Shown here piece after piece: positions 17,327-29,104 of a stretch of DNA of 51,385 bases. The position numbers and the translations under genes were made by a program. The stretch comes from Tissierellia bacterium (GTDB taxonomy: Bacteria > Bacillota > Clostridia > Tissierellales > Tepidimicrobiaceae). The stretch spans positions 1 to 51,385 of the forward strand of contig JAAYHX010000012.1 of NCBI GenBank assembly GCA_012735215.1, read 5' to 3'. Under the pieces are notes generated by a model. That model saw only the letters and a program-made list of their open reading frames with translations. It was not told the DNA's origin and searched no databases. The number at the start of each line of letters is the position of its first letter. Position 1 is the first letter of the stretch.

Positions 17327-18013
17327 ATGATATTAGGGGTCATAGGAGGTATGGGTCCTTTAGCTACTTGCAACTTTTTCGAGAAGATAATAAGGCTAAC
17401 AAGTGCAGATAGAGATCAGGAGCATATCCATGTAATAATAGATAACAATACCAACATTCCCGATAGAACTGACTTTATCCTAGGTAAAGGTGAAGACCCT
17501 AGAACGGAACTGATAAGATCAGCAATGAGATTGGAACTAGCAGGAGCAGACTATATTGCAATCCCCTGTAATACTGCTCACTACTTCTATGAGGATATAA
17601 TTAAGTTTACTAAGGCTAAAGTACTAAATATGGTGGAAGAAACTGCCATATATTTAAAGAAGAACCATAGAGAACACAAGAACTTTCTTCTTTTGGCAAC
17701 AAAAGGAACTTACAGTTCTCAAATATATAAGAAAACTTTTGAAAAGCACGGTTTGAATATAATAGTACCTGATAATGAAGACAGGGATACTATAATGGAA
17801 TGGATATATGGGGTAAAGTCCTCAGTATTTGATGTTACTGCAAAGGATTTTGAAACCCTCATTGACAAGTATAATCACAATAAGGATATACCAGCAATAT
17901 TGGGATGTACTGAACTTTCCACCTTAGCTGAAATAATTGGCTTATCTGCAGAATATGTGGATCCCCTCTTGATTCTTGCTCAAAGATGTGTAGAAATATA
18001 TTCAGAATATTAG
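17327..18013 (+). CDS. Aspartate/glutamate racemase family protein
   Basis: This 228-residue protein belongs to the PLP-independent Asp/Glu racemase family. It has the glycine-rich start GVIGGMGPLAT and the two catalytic Cys residues in IPCNTAHYF near residue 84 and LGCTELS near 192. That pair of Cys is expected for an active racemase. The closest named group is aspartate racemase, but RacX-type broad-specificity amino acid racemases look alike, so the substrate is left open. AAAGGAAG stands before the ATG. It forms a single-gene unit between upp and the glycan genes. Confidence 0.88.
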   Translation: MILGVIGGMGPLATCNFFEKIIRLTSADRDQEHIHVIIDNNTNIPDRTDFILGKGEDPRTELIRSAMRLELAGADYIAIPCNTAHYFYEDIIKFTKAKVLNMVEETAIYLKKNHREHKNFLLLATKGTYSSQIYKKTFEKHGLNIIVPDNEDRDTIMEWIYGVKSSVFDVTAKDFETLIDKYNHNKDIPAILGCTELSTLAEIIGLSAEYVDPLLILAQRCVEIYSEY

Positions 18014-18030
18014 TTAGGCTCTCAAATCCT

Positions 18031-18106
18031 TCCCTAGGTAGGGGTAGGGCGACTTATTTATAAGGCAGATACTATCCTTATGCAGGTGGAGGATTTTTAG
18101 CATCCT
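18031..18106 (+). other. Three consecutive small hairpins before the glycosyltransferase gene
   Basis: The 196-base gap after the racemase holds CCCT/AGGG (18032-18035 with 18040-18043), ATAAGG/CCTTAT (18060-18065 with 18076-18081) and AGGAT/ATCCT (18090-18094 with 18102-18106). They could be a structured leader or the racemase terminator region. No known riboswitch core was recognised. Confidence 0.35.
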
Positions 18107-18209
18107 ACTACTTATTTACATCTCCTTCATTGACTAATTTAAGAGAATAATATAAAATTTTAGAGAACAAACTAGTAATGTTAAGTCAACATCAAGGGGA
18201 GAAGAAAAC

Positions 18210-19253
18210 ATGGAAAATATACTCATTCCATTTGGAGTAGCAGTAGCAATATCCTTATTAGCTACACCTATGGTAAGAAAATTGGCTTTTAAAGTAAAAG
18301 CTATAGATATACCTAAAGATGATAGGAGAGTCCACAAAAAGCCTATGCCTTTGCTAGGCGGATTGGCAATCTATGTTGCTTTTGTGTTATCAAGCTTTAT
18401 TTTCCTACCTATGGGGGATACCCTCCTTTCCATAATAGTAGGAGGAACTTTAATACTGATTTCTGGAATAATTGATGATATAAAGGGCTTAAGTCCTAAG
18501 GGGAAGCTTATATTCCAGATAGGGGCAGCTCTTGTTTTAATATTTGGGGATGTGAAAATTGAAGTCCTAACCAACCCTTTCAGCAGCACCAATGAAGTTA
18601 TATCTCTAAACGGTTTGTCCATACCACTAACTATATTCTGGATAGTTGGAGTTACCAACACATTGAATCTAATAGATGGACTGGATGGTTTAGCAGCGGG
18701 AGTTTCCTCTATAGCTAGCCTATCCTTTATGCTGGTAGCCAGCAAGTTTAACTATACCTCTATAGCCATTATCTCAGCTATAGTTGCAGGATCTACTCTA
18801 GGTTTTTTACCTTATAATTTCCATCCTGCCAAGATATTCATGGGAGATACAGGGGCCTTGTTGTTAGGATTTCTCTTGGCTGCCATTTCCATAGAAGGGG
18901 TTATGAAGTCTGTGGCTACTATAGCAGTGATAGTTCCCATAATAATACTGGGACTTCCCATATTCGATACTACTTTTGCCATATTTAGGAGGTTCCTCAA
19001 TGGCAAGTCTATTGCAGAAGCTGACAAGGGCCACCTACACCATAGATTGTTAGAGAGGGGCTTTTCCCAGATAAAGACCGTATTGATTTTATATGGGATT
19101 AGCTTTGCCTTCAGCTTTATAGCAATTCTAATATCAGAGGCTAATAGTAAGAGGGCGGTAATGATTTCTATAATAATGTTTTTAATAACCATAGTATTGG
19201 CATTGAAGATGGGGTTAATAAGCGGTAAAGGAGACGATAAATGTGAAAATTAA
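18210..19253 (+). CDS. WecA/TagO/MraY-family UDP-GlcNAc-1-phosphate transferase
   Basis: This 347-residue membrane protein has about ten hydrophobic segments. It likely transfers GlcNAc-1-phosphate from UDP-GlcNAc to undecaprenyl phosphate, the first step of wall teichoic acid or similar envelope polymer synthesis. Visible family motifs are DDRRVHKKPMPLLGG near residue 36, NLIDGLDGLAAG near 152, MGDTGALLLGF near 210 and HLHHRLLERG near 275. The position upstream of a UDP-GlcNAc 2-epimerase (11-base overlap) supports polymer linkage synthesis over peptidoglycan MraY. AAGGGGAG stands before the ATG. Confidence 0.9.
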   Translation: MENILIPFGVAVAISLLATPMVRKLAFKVKAIDIPKDDRRVHKKPMPLLGGLAIYVAFVLSSFIFLPMGDTLLSIIVGGTLILISGIIDDIKGLSPKGKLIFQIGAALVLIFGDVKIEVLTNPFSSTNEVISLNGLSIPLTIFWIVGVTNTLNLIDGLDGLAAGVSSIASLSFMLVASKFNYTSIAIISAIVAGSTLGFLPYNFHPAKIFMGDTGALLLGFLLAAISIEGVMKSVATIAVIVPIIILGLPIFDTTFAIFRRFLNGKSIAEADKGHLHHRLLERGFSQIKTVLILYGISFAFSFIAILISEANSKRAVMISIIMFLITIVLALKMGLISGKGDDKCEN

Positions 19254-20367
19254 GGTAATGACAGTATTTGGAACAAGGCCAGAAGGAATCAAGATGGCTC
19301 CTATAATAAAGGTAATGGAAAGGGTTCCAGAGATAGAAAATACCATATGTGTTACAGCCCAGCATAGGGAAATGCTAGATCAGGTACTTAACCTATTTGA
19401 TATAGATCCAGATTATGATTTAAACATATTTAAACCTGGACAAACCCTTACTGAGATTACCATGAGAGCATTGGAAGGTTTGGAAGAAGTCATTAAAAAG
19501 GTACAGCCTGACATTCTTCTTGTTCAAGGGGATACTACTACAGTATTTTCGGGGGCTCTAGCAGCCTTTTATCAAAAGGTCAAGGTTGGCCATGTGGAAG
19601 CAGGCTTAAGGTCTGGCAATTTATACTCTCCTTATCCTGAAGAAGCCAATAGAATGCTTACAGGCATCCTTGCTGACTTCCACTTTGCTCCTACACAGAC
19701 CAATAAAGATAACCTTTTAAGGGAGGGATATCCTGAAGAAAAGATCTTTATTACGGGAAATACTGTTATAGATGCTCTTAAATATGCAGTAAAAGATGAC
19801 TATGAATTTGACTTACCTCTACTAAATCAAATTGATTTTAAGGAGAAAAAGGTAATTCTTCTTACATCCCATAGAAGGGAAAACATTGGAAAGCCAATGG
19901 AAAACATATTCTCTGCAGTAAGGGATATTACTTTAAAACATGAAAATGTGGATGTGGTCTTCCCAATTCATCTGAACCCAAGGGTAAGGGAAATAGCCTA
20001 TAGAGTCTTTGAAGGAAATAACAGAGTCCACTTAATAGAGCCTTTAGACTATGAACCTTTTACCAATCTAATGGCTAGAGTACATCTTGTGGTTACGGAC
20101 TCAGGTGGTCTGCAGGAAGAGGCCCCAAGCCTTGGTAAGCCAGTATTGGTGATCAGGGAGGAAACAGAAAGGCCAGAAGGCATAGAAGCAGGGACTGCAA
20201 AGCTAGTAGGGACAAGCTATGACAAGATATATGATGAGATGGACCTATTGCTTTCCAATCAAGAGGAATACAACAAGATGGCCAATGCAGTTAATCCTTA
20301 TGGAGATGGAAAGGCTTCTGAAAGGATTGTAGACATAATATTAAAACATGGGGTAAACAGGAAGTAA
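19243..20367 (+). CDS. wecB: UDP-N-acetylglucosamine 2-epimerase, non-hydrolysing
   Basis: The protein converts UDP-GlcNAc to UDP-ManNAc for wall polymer linkage units. This 374-residue WecB/MnaA has FGTRPEGIKMAP at the N terminus, HVEAGLRSGN near 113, LTSHRRENIGKP near 205 and TDSGGLQEEAP near 286, all family signatures. The GTG start at 19243 lies inside the end of the previous gene and follows AAAGGAGACG. The coupled arrangement means both products are made in step. A nine-pair terminator follows at once. Confidence 0.95.
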   Translation: MKIKVMTVFGTRPEGIKMAPIIKVMERVPEIENTICVTAQHREMLDQVLNLFDIDPDYDLNIFKPGQTLTEITMRALEGLEEVIKKVQPDILLVQGDTTTVFSGALAAFYQKVKVGHVEAGLRSGNLYSPYPEEANRMLTGILADFHFAPTQTNKDNLLREGYPEEKIFITGNTVIDALKYAVKDDYEFDLPLLNQIDFKEKKVILLTSHRRENIGKPMENIFSAVRDITLKHENVDVVFPIHLNPRVREIAYRVFEGNNRVHLIEPLDYEPFTNLMARVHLVVTDSGGLQEEAPSLGKPVLVIREETERPEGIEAGTAKLVGTSYDKIYDEMDLLLSNQEEYNKMANAVNPYGDGKASERIVDIILKHGVNRK

Positions 20368-20398
20368 AGTGTAGATTTAATTCTACACTTTTTTTATT
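20367..20398 (+). terminator. Terminator after wecB
   Basis: AAGTGTAGA (20367-20375) pairs with TCTACACTT (20382-20390), followed by seven Ts. The stem begins in the stop codon. Confidence 0.9.
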
Positions 20399-20435
20399 TT
20401 GTTGTTTGACTTCTACCCTCCACCTATATTGTATA

Positions 20436-20464
20436 TTGACATGCATATAAAGAATTGTTATAAT
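20436..20464 (+). promoter_or_regulatory. Perfect-consensus sigma-A promoter for a non-coding transcript
   Basis: TTGACA at 20436-20441, exactly 17 bases, and TATAAT at 20459-20464. It is the only full-consensus match I noticed in the window, yet no protein gene follows within 500 bases. Expected transcription start is about 20471. Confidence 0.8.
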
Positions 20465-20470
20465 AATAAC

Positions 20471-20599
20471 AAGCTTTTGGTTAACAGTGGCGGCCCTGTA
20501 GTGAGAAGGGCTCTTGTTATGAGTAAAACTATTTTTATTGACAAATATGTGATTTATATAAAAGTTGCTATATCAATTATATCAGGTCAACTTTTTAAA
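20471..20599 (+). ncRNA. Putative small RNA of about 130 nt upstream of the atp operon
   Basis: The transcript would start from the consensus promoter and end at a hairpin (AAAAGTTG at 20560-20567 with CAACTTTT at 20588-20595, T-rich end). Inside it, GCCCT (20493-20497) pairs with AGGGC (20507-20511). ATAACAAG (20466-20473) pairs with CTTGTTAT (20513-20520), although the left arm begins before the expected start. A 67-codon ORF in the interval lacks a ribosome site. I recognise no known RNA family; 6S RNA is longer and differently folded. Confidence 0.5.
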
Positions 20600-21033
20600 T
20601 AGGTAAGTCTAATTGAGATAGTTGTCGAATTAGCATGAAAATATGTTAAAGATTTAACCATAATATAGATTTTTTAGGTTTTTTGGCTACTGGAGATCAT
20701 TACCAAATTAATAACAGCTAGGGAGATGTCAAAATACAAAATATAGGACTAAATTGCTAGACATGAAAATCCCATATTTTAGGGGCTTTTTGTATTTTGT
20801 CCTAAAATAAAAATAATTATAATATCTATAGTAAAAAACTATTATAGCAGAATAATATAAGTATGTTATAATACTACCAATATTACATACTAATTATCTT
20901 ATATACTAATTACATATTAATCCTGTTTGCTTTTTCAATTTTCAGAAATGGTTTGCAATTGCTATGAACTTGATATATATTATATGGTAAATAATTATTA
21001 ATTTGCCACAAATATACTAGCTGGAGTGTTCAT
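20600..21033 (+). other. Gene-free spacer before the atp operon
   Basis: This AT-rich stretch has no supported gene. It holds a GTTAAA-GA-TTTAAC palindrome near 20644-20657, a long hairpin (12-pair stem CAAAATACAAAA at 20730-20741 with TTTTGTATTTTG at 20788-20799) and the probable atp promoter. TAGGAC (20744-20749) can also pair with GTCCTA, which overlaps the base of the right arm, giving a competing fold. Confidence 0.6.
20953..20981 (+). promoter_or_regulatory. Probable atp operon promoter
   Basis: TTGCAA at 20953-20958, a 17-base spacer and TATATT at 20976-20981 lie 53 bases before the first atp gene. Confidence 0.5.
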
Positions 21034-21240
21034 ATGGGGAAAAAGGATAATAGGGATATATTCAAGAATATATCCTTAATAACACAGATCGGTTTATCTA
21101 TGATCATGCCCATAATAATTGGGGTGTATGTTGGTGGTTTTATAGATCAAAAAGTTGGAACTCAAATGGTATTTAGACTTATCTTTATTCTATTAGGTGT
21201 GGCAGCAGCATTTTTGAACCTTTTTAAATTGACTAAATAG
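21034..21240 (+). CDS. atpZ: AtpZ/AtpI family protein
   Basis: This 68-residue protein has two membrane helices (about residues 14-36 and 46-64) joined by GGFIDQKVGT. It is the small AtpZ-type protein that heads many Na+- or H+-ATP synthase operons in anaerobes. It probably aids c-ring assembly or forms a small cation channel with AtpI; its role is known mainly by association. GGAG stands ten bases before the ATG. Confidence 0.85.
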   Translation: MGKKDNRDIFKNISLITQIGLSMIMPIIIGVYVGGFIDQKVGTQMVFRLIFILLGVAAAFLNLFKLTK

Positions 21241-21254
21241 GACAAGGTCAGGAA

Positions 21255-21656
21255 GTGAATAAGAAAATGTACGATGATGACAAGCTATCATATACAATAA
21301 TAAAAAGAACTTTAGTATATGCTTTAATTATTGTTGGAATAATTTTAGTAGGCTTTAAGGAACCAAAACCTTTAGTACTAGGTTTCATATTTGGCACAAG
21401 TATAGGTATATTAGGGTTCAGACTTTTAGAACTGACCATAAAGAAATCTTTGACCATGACTCCAAGGCGAGCCTCCATGTATTCCATGGGCCAATATCTA
21501 ATAAGGTATTTCATATATGCTATAGTTCTAGTGATTGCAGTTTTAGCAGATTATATAAATTTTCTCACTACCGTTCTAGGCCTATCTATGATCAAGATAG
21601 TAATAATTACTTACACTGTTTACGATAGCATTGTAAACATTTTTAATAAAAAGTAA
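21255..21656 (+). CDS. atpI: ATP synthase subunit I
   Basis: This 133-residue protein has four hydrophobic segments. It is the AtpI-type accessory protein that in other bacteria assists assembly of the c-ring. The GTG at 21255 has only a weak ribosome site; an ATG at 21267 (MYDDDKLSYT) with AGGAAG upstream is an equally good start and would give 129 residues. It lies 14 bases after atpZ and 71 bases before atpB. Confidence 0.8.
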   Translation: MNKKMYDDDKLSYTIIKRTLVYALIIVGIILVGFKEPKPLVLGFIFGTSIGILGFRLLELTIKKSLTMTPRRASMYSMGQYLIRYFIYAIVLVIAVLADYINFLTTVLGLSMIKIVIITYTVYDSIVNIFNKK

Positions 21657-21727
21657 CTCAATGATTTAATAAGTAATTATTAGTTTCTCAATTATTTTGC
21701 AATTAGTTATAGAAAGGAGGGGAAAAG

Positions 21728-22399
21728 GTGTTTGAGATAACGCTAAATCTAGCTGGTAAAGAAATAGTGATTCCAGAAACCATTGTAAATGTATATATAG
21801 TAGCGATTATACTTATTATATTTGCAGTAGTTGTCAATCGGAAGATAAAGAAAACCAATCCAAATGATATTCCTTCAGGCCTTCTCAATGTTGTGGAAGT
21901 GGCCGTTGAACTTGTGCAAACTCTTGTCAAGCAAAATATGGGAGAGAAGCAGATTTGGTTTACTCCCTATATATTCACTCTTGCATCGTTCTTGTTAGTG
22001 TCTAATCTATTCGGATTACTAGGATTTACACCACCAACATCAGATTATAATGTTACCTTATCATTAGCTTTAATTACATTCACATTAACCCAGTTCTATG
22101 GTATTAAAAATAATGGTATTGGAGGGTATTTAAAAGGATTCTTTGATCCCTTACCATTTTTACTACCACTAAATATCTTAGGAGAATTGGCAAATCCAAT
22201 ATCTCTGTCATTCCGTCTCTTTGGTAATATCTTAAGTGGGGTAATCATCATGTCCCTAATATACAATGCTCTAGGGCTAATATCCCCTTTGATAACGCCA
22301 GTTCTTCATGCATACTTTGATGTTTTTGCAGGCATATTACAAACATTCATATTTTCAATGTTAACCATGATATTTATAGGTGGTAATTTTGATAATTAA
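21728..22399 (+). CDS. atpB: F1Fo ATP synthase subunit a
   Basis: Membrane stator subunit that forms the ion path to the c-ring. Of 223 residues, about five membrane helices are visible. The essential Arg is in ISLSFRLFGNILSG near residue 163, and PTSDYNVTLSLALITF near 102 is the usual helix-3 motif. The GTG start at 21728 follows AAAGGAGGGG. Together with the c subunit it should set ion specificity; subunit a alone does not decide it. Confidence 0.95.
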   Translation: MFEITLNLAGKEIVIPETIVNVYIVAIILIIFAVVVNRKIKKTNPNDIPSGLLNVVEVAVELVQTLVKQNMGEKQIWFTPYIFTLASFLLVSNLFGLLGFTPPTSDYNVTLSLALITFTLTQFYGIKNNGIGGYLKGFFDPLPFLLPLNILGELANPISLSFRLFGNILSGVIIMSLIYNALGLISPLITPVLHAYFDVFAGILQTFIFSMLTMIFIGGNFDN

Positions 22400-22505
22400 T
22401 AAATTGATTGATGTATTGTATAGTTTAAAATGTCAATGCCCTAGTATAGACCGGGGCTTAAGGCATTTCAGTATAGAAATACTAATTTAAGATCAACAAT
22501 TTTGA

Positions 22506-22805
<300 letters not shown>

Positions 22806-22864
22806 TTGAGAGGATCCCAATAGTTGGGATTCCTCCTTACCCCTTATAAAAAGGAGGCTTAGAT

Positions 22865-23371
22865 ATGCAAATAAGGGTTATACCAGAACTGAAGTTTGTA
22901 ATATTACAACTTGTAGCTACCGGGATTTTATTTATTGTACTTTGGAAGCTATTATACAATCCAGTTTCTAGAATGCTTGAGCAGAGAAAGGAAAGGATAC
23001 AGGAAAACATTACTAACGCTGAGGGCTATAAGGAAGAAGCCTTAAGGCTTAAAGAAGAATATGAAATGAAAATAGCTCAAGCTAGAAAGGAAGCTCAGGA
23101 TATTATAGAAAGTGGAAGAAAAAGAGGAGAAGAGATTAAGGAAAATATAGTTGCTGAAGCTAGAGATGAAGCAAAGAACATAATTGAAAGGGCTAAAAGA
23201 GAAATTGAGGCAGAAAAAGAAAAGGCCTTATTAGAGATAAAGAACCAATCAGCAGATATGGCTCTACTTATTGCTTCAAGAATAATTGAAGAGGAAATAG
23301 GTCAAGAGAAACATCAAAAATTGATAGATAAATTTATTGATGAGGTAGGGAGTCAAAAATGGCAGATTTAG
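22865..23371 (+). CDS. atpF: F1Fo ATP synthase subunit b
   Basis: This 168-residue peripheral stalk protein has one N-terminal membrane helix (about residues 9-28, VILQLVATGILFIVLWKLLY) followed by a long charged coil that reaches to F1. It overlaps atpH by 13 bases. AAAAAGGAGG stands before the ATG. Only one b gene is present, so the stalk is a homodimer. Confidence 0.95.
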   Translation: MQIRVIPELKFVILQLVATGILFIVLWKLLYNPVSRMLEQRKERIQENITNAEGYKEEALRLKEEYEMKIAQARKEAQDIIESGRKRGEEIKENIVAEARDEAKNIIERAKREIEAEKEKALLEIKNQSADMALLIASRIIEEEIGQEKHQKLIDKFIDEVGSQKWQI

Positions 23372-23895
23372 TAAGCAAAAGGTATGCGTTAGCCTTGTTT
23401 GAAGCTGGTATGGAGTTGGATAAAATAAATGTGTTTAAAGATGACCTATTGAAAGTTGTTGATGTGTTAGAGATGGAAGAGGGCTTGCAAAAGGTTTTAT
23501 TCCATCCAAAGGTAAAAAAGGATGAGAAAAAGGAGTTAGTAGATTCTATCTTTGGCAAACTGGTTTGTGATGAAATGCTAAACTTCTTATATACTCTTAT
23601 TGATAAGAGAAGGGAAAAATTAACTTTACAAATCAAGAAGGAATTTGAAAAACTCTATAACGAACATGAAAATACTATTGATGTTGTAGCAATAACATCT
23701 GTGGAAATGGACCATCAACTAAAGGAAAAGCTTAAATTGTCTTTACAAAACAGGTTAAACAAGAAGGTTAATCTGGAGAATGTTGTTGATAAGGATATAG
23801 TTGGCGGAGTACTTTTAAAGATTGAAAATAAGATTATAGACGGAACTATAAAAGGACAATTAAAAGAAATTGAAAGAGTAATAAAAGGTGCATAA
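23359..23895 (+). CDS. atpH: F1Fo ATP synthase subunit delta
   Basis: This 178-residue subunit links the peripheral stalk to F1. The N-terminal helical bundle starts VSKRYALALFEAG, and the C terminus has the typical VDKDIVGGVLLKIENKIIDGTIKGQL. The ATG at 23359 lies inside atpF, so the two are translationally coupled. Confidence 0.94.
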   Translation: MADLVSKRYALALFEAGMELDKINVFKDDLLKVVDVLEMEEGLQKVLFHPKVKKDEKKELVDSIFGKLVCDEMLNFLYTLIDKRREKLTLQIKKEFEKLYNEHENTIDVVAITSVEMDHQLKEKLKLSLQNRLNKKVNLENVVDKDIVGGVLLKIENKIIDGTIKGQLKEIERVIKGA

Positions 23896-23918
23896 CTATG
23901 GAAAGCTGAGGTGAAAAA

Positions 23919-25421
23919 ATGGAGTTAAGACCAGAAGAGATTAGTTCTGTTATTAAAGAACAGATTAAAAGATATGAGAAAAAGTTAGATATGGTTGACG
24001 TAGGCACAGTCCTTACAGTAGGTGATGGTATAGCCAGGATCCATGGCCTGGAAGGGTGTATGGCCAATGAGCTAGTTGAATTTCCAGGAGAAGTCTATGG
24101 AATGGCTCTTAACTTGGAAGAGGATAATGTGGGCTGTGTATTACTAGGTTCTGATAAGAATATAAAAGAAGGGGATTTGGTAAAAAGAACCAACAGAATA
24201 GTTGAAGTTCCTGTTGGTGAAGTAATGATTGGCAGGGTTGTAAACGCTTTAGGACAGCCAATAGATGGTAAGGGACCTATTAATGCAACCAAGTTTAGGC
24301 CTATCGAGAGAATTGCTCCAGGGGTAATTACCAGGGAGTCTGTAAATCAACCCCTTCAAACTGGAATTAAATCCATTGACTCCATGTTCCCAATTGGTAG
24401 GGGACAAAGGGAGCTTATCATTGGCGATAGGCAAACTGGGAAAACTGCCATAGCTATAGATACTATAATTAATCAAAGAGATCAAGATGTTATATGTATC
24501 TATGTAGCAATTGGTCAGAAGAGGTCTACAGTTGCACAAATTGTTGATGTATTGGAAAAACATGGAGCTATGGACTATACAATAGTGGTTTCAGCTACAG
24601 CTAGTGAAACTGCTCCGCTGCAATATATTGCACCTTATGCAGGGGTAAGCATGGCTGAAGAATTCATGGATAATGGAAAGGATGTCCTTATAGTATATGA
24701 TGACCTATCTAAGCATGCTGCTGCCTATAGGTCCATGTCACTGCTGCTTAGAAGACCACCTGGACGTGAAGCATATCCAGGAGACGTATTTTATCTACAT
24801 TCAAGGCTGCTAGAGAGATCAGCTAAGTTAAATAAGGATTACGGTGGAGGATCTATAACTGCACTGCCAATTGTAGAAACACAGGCAGGAGATATTTCCG
24901 CATATATACCTACAAATGTCATCTCAATTACTGACGGACAAATATTCCTTGAAACAGACTTATTCTTTGCAGGATTTAGACCAGCTATCAATACAGGTTT
25001 ATCCGTATCCAGAGTTGGTGGAGCAGCTCAGATAAAGGCTATAAAAAAAGTAGCTGGAAGTTTGAAGCTTGAGCTTGCTCAATATAGGGATTTAGCTGCC
25101 TTTGCTCAGTTTGGTTCTGAACTGGATAAGGAAACAAAGGCCCAATTAGAGCAAGGGGAAAGAATAATGGAAATACTAAAGCAGCCTCAGTACAGTCCAG
25201 TTAGGGTAGAATATCAGGTTATTATATTCTATGTAGCTATCAATAAGTACCTATTGGATATACCGGTAAACAGGATAAGACAGTTTGAAAAGGAACTCTT
25301 GCAGTTTGTTGATAACAACTATCCAGAGATAGTTGAATCCATCAAGGAAACTAAGGATATAACAGAAGAGACAGAAAAGAAGATTATTGAAGCAGTTGAA
25401 GAGTTTAAGAAAAACTTTTAA
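23919..25421 (+). CDS. atpA: F1Fo ATP synthase subunit alpha
   Basis: This 500-residue, nucleotide-binding but non-catalytic F1 subunit has Walker A GDRQTGKT at 169-176, the alpha signature [20 protein letters not shown] near 283 and the arginine-finger region [12 protein letters not shown] near 360. Length and motifs are standard. GCTGAGGTG stands before the ATG. Confidence 0.97.
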   Translation: MELRPEEISSVIKEQIKRYEKKLDMVDVGTVLTVGDGIARIHGLEGCMANELVEFPGEVYGMALNLEEDNVGCVLLGSDKNIKEGDLVKRTNRIVEVPVGEVMIGRVVNALGQPIDGKGPINATKFRPIERIAPGVITRESVNQPLQTGIKSIDSMFPIGRGQRELIIGDRQTGKTAIAIDTIINQRDQDVICIYVAIGQKRSTVAQIVDVLEKHGAMDYTIVVSATASETAPLQYIAPYAGVSMAEEFMDNGKDVLIVYDDLSKHAAAYRSMSLLLRRPPGREAYPGDVFYLHSRLLERSAKLNKDYGGGSITALPIVETQAGDISAYIPTNVISITDGQIFLETDLFFAGFRPAINTGLSVSRVGGAAQIKAIKKVAGSLKLELAQYRDLAAFAQFGSELDKETKAQLEQGERIMEILKQPQYSPVRVEYQVIIFYVAINKYLLDIPVNRIRQFEKELLQFVDNNYPEIVESIKETKDITEETEKKIIEAVEEFKKNF

Positions 25422-25448
25422 TATTCCCTAGAATATGGGGGTGATTAT

Positions 25449-27726
<2,278 letters not shown>

Positions 27727-27728
27727 TT

Positions 27729-28133
27729 ATGGGATTTAAGCTAGAGGTAGTGACTCCTGACCGGGCTTTCTTCTCAGATGAAGTGGATATGGTAATATTA
27801 AGGGGGATAGACGGAGACTTTGCAGTTTTAAAGGATAGGGCTCCTTTCATCACTCCCTTGAGTATTGGACAAATAAGGATAAAAAAGGATAACAAGGAAA
27901 TGGTAGCTGCCATGTCAGGTGGGTACGTTTCTGTAACTAAGGAAAAAACTACTGTTGTCACTGATTCTGCAGAATGGCCTGAAGAAATAGATGTGGAAAG
28001 AGCAGAAGAAGCTAAGAAAAGAGCTGAAAAGAGATTAAATGGAAATAAAGAAGGCATAGACCTACTTAGGGCTGAACTAGCTTTTAGGCGTGCTGCGAAT
28101 AGATTGGAAGTTGCTAAAAAGTATAAAGATTAA
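27729..28133 (+). CDS. atpC: F1Fo ATP synthase subunit epsilon
   Basis: This 134-residue subunit begins two bases after the atpD stop. The N-terminal beta-barrel (LEVVTPDRAFFSDEVDMV) and a C-terminal helical hairpin (about residues 85-130) are complete, so ATPase inhibition by the extended helix form is possible. The last gene of the operon, it is followed by a large terminator hairpin. Confidence 0.95.
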   Translation: MGFKLEVVTPDRAFFSDEVDMVILRGIDGDFAVLKDRAPFITPLSIGQIRIKKDNKEMVAAMSGGYVSVTKEKTTVVTDSAEWPEEIDVERAEEAKKRAEKRLNGNKEGIDLLRAELAFRRAANRLEVAKKYKD

Positions 28134-28166
28134 TAGCTAAAAGTTTAGTCTTATATGTATAAAAGG

Positions 28167-28211
28167 TACCCTTTCTTGGTAATACTTTTACCAAAGGAAA
28201 GGGTATTTTTT
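28167..28211 (+). terminator. Terminator of the atp operon
   Basis: TACCCTTTC pairs with GAAAGGGTA, and inside this TTGGTAA pairs with TTACCAA, ending in six Ts. Confidence 0.9.
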
Positions 28212-28290
28212 CTGATAAAAATGTTTTGTCCCCCTTTACATTTTTATCACAAATGCCCTTTCCCTTAATAATCTTATGGAGGTAAGGGGT

Positions 28291-29088
28291 ATGAAATTGT
28301 ATAAAAAAATAATACTACTTGGAATCATTATAGTTTTATTAATTCCAATTCTAGGACTTAAGTCTCAAAATAAAGACAAGCTGGAACTGATGATGGAAAT
28401 GCTCCATGATGCTAATGCTTCTTTTATAGAAGGAGATATCAGTTTAGGTGGGACACTTTTGGATCAAGATCTGGATATAAAGGAGTTAGAAGAAATAGGA
28501 GACTCTATTAAAGAACAGCTTGGTATTAAGGGCACCCTTCTAGAAGGCCAATTAGTTAACCTGGACCAGCTAAAGGAGGGCTACTATTCCAAAGAGTATA
28601 TAGAGGATGGGAACTTCAATCAAGTGATGATTCAGGGAATGGACCATAGGGATAATTTTATCACTATTAGTCTTTCCTCCTATGCAGTTGAAGGTCAATC
28701 AGGAGAGACATCTTTATACATCAATTTAATAAATAGTGAACAATTTATAGAAAATAATGATATAATAGTAGAGGTGGAAAAGATTTTTGAAAAATATAAT
28801 AAACCGATAAATGTTACCAGTTGCATTGTGGGCAGTATTAGTGGTAATATAGACATGGAAACAAACAAGAAAAAGATATTAGAGATTGCAAATAGTGTTA
28901 AAGGAAAAGTTGTAGAAAAGTATGAAGAGGATGGAATAGTAAGCTACTCAATATTTAGCCCATTGATCGAGGAATATATCTACACAGGTGACAAAAAGAT
29001 GAATTTGAATATTGCTTTGAGACATAGTGACATAGAAGATGAAACTTATATCTTGATAGGAACACCTATAATAACTATTGGCTATTAG
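28291..29088 (+). CDS. YwmB-like exported protein
   Basis: This 265-residue protein has an uncleaved signal anchor or signal peptide (residues 5-24, [18 protein letters not shown]) and an extracytoplasmic domain. Size, N-terminal layout and position directly before murA match the YwmB family, whose function is unknown but which is restricted to Firmicutes and linked to murA. The ATG at 28291 after GGAGGTAAGGGG is preferred over the ORF start at 28276. murA follows after 16 bases. Confidence 0.75.
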   Translation: MKLYKKIILLGIIIVLLIPILGLKSQNKDKLELMMEMLHDANASFIEGDISLGGTLLDQDLDIKELEEIGDSIKEQLGIKGTLLEGQLVNLDQLKEGYYSKEYIEDGNFNQVMIQGMDHRDNFITISLSSYAVEGQSGETSLYINLINSEQFIENNDIIVEVEKIFEKYNKPINVTSCIVGSISGNIDMETNKKKILEIANSVKGKVVEKYEEDGIVSYSIFSPLIEEYIYTGDKKMNLNIALRHSDIEDETYILIGTPIITIGY

Positions 29089-29104
29089 AAGCAGGAGGGA
29101 TAAG

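Noticed and set aside
18031-18106. Fluoride or c-di-GMP riboswitch
   Set aside because: The conserved cores of these classes are not found; only simple hairpins are visible.
20399-20602. 67-codon ORF before the atp operon
   Set aside because: Starts before the consensus promoter, has no ribosome site and ends in the terminator hairpin; the region fits a small RNA better.
20600-21033. T-box or other known riboswitch for the atp operon
   Set aside because: No T-box core (AGGGTGG) or other recognised aptamer core is present.
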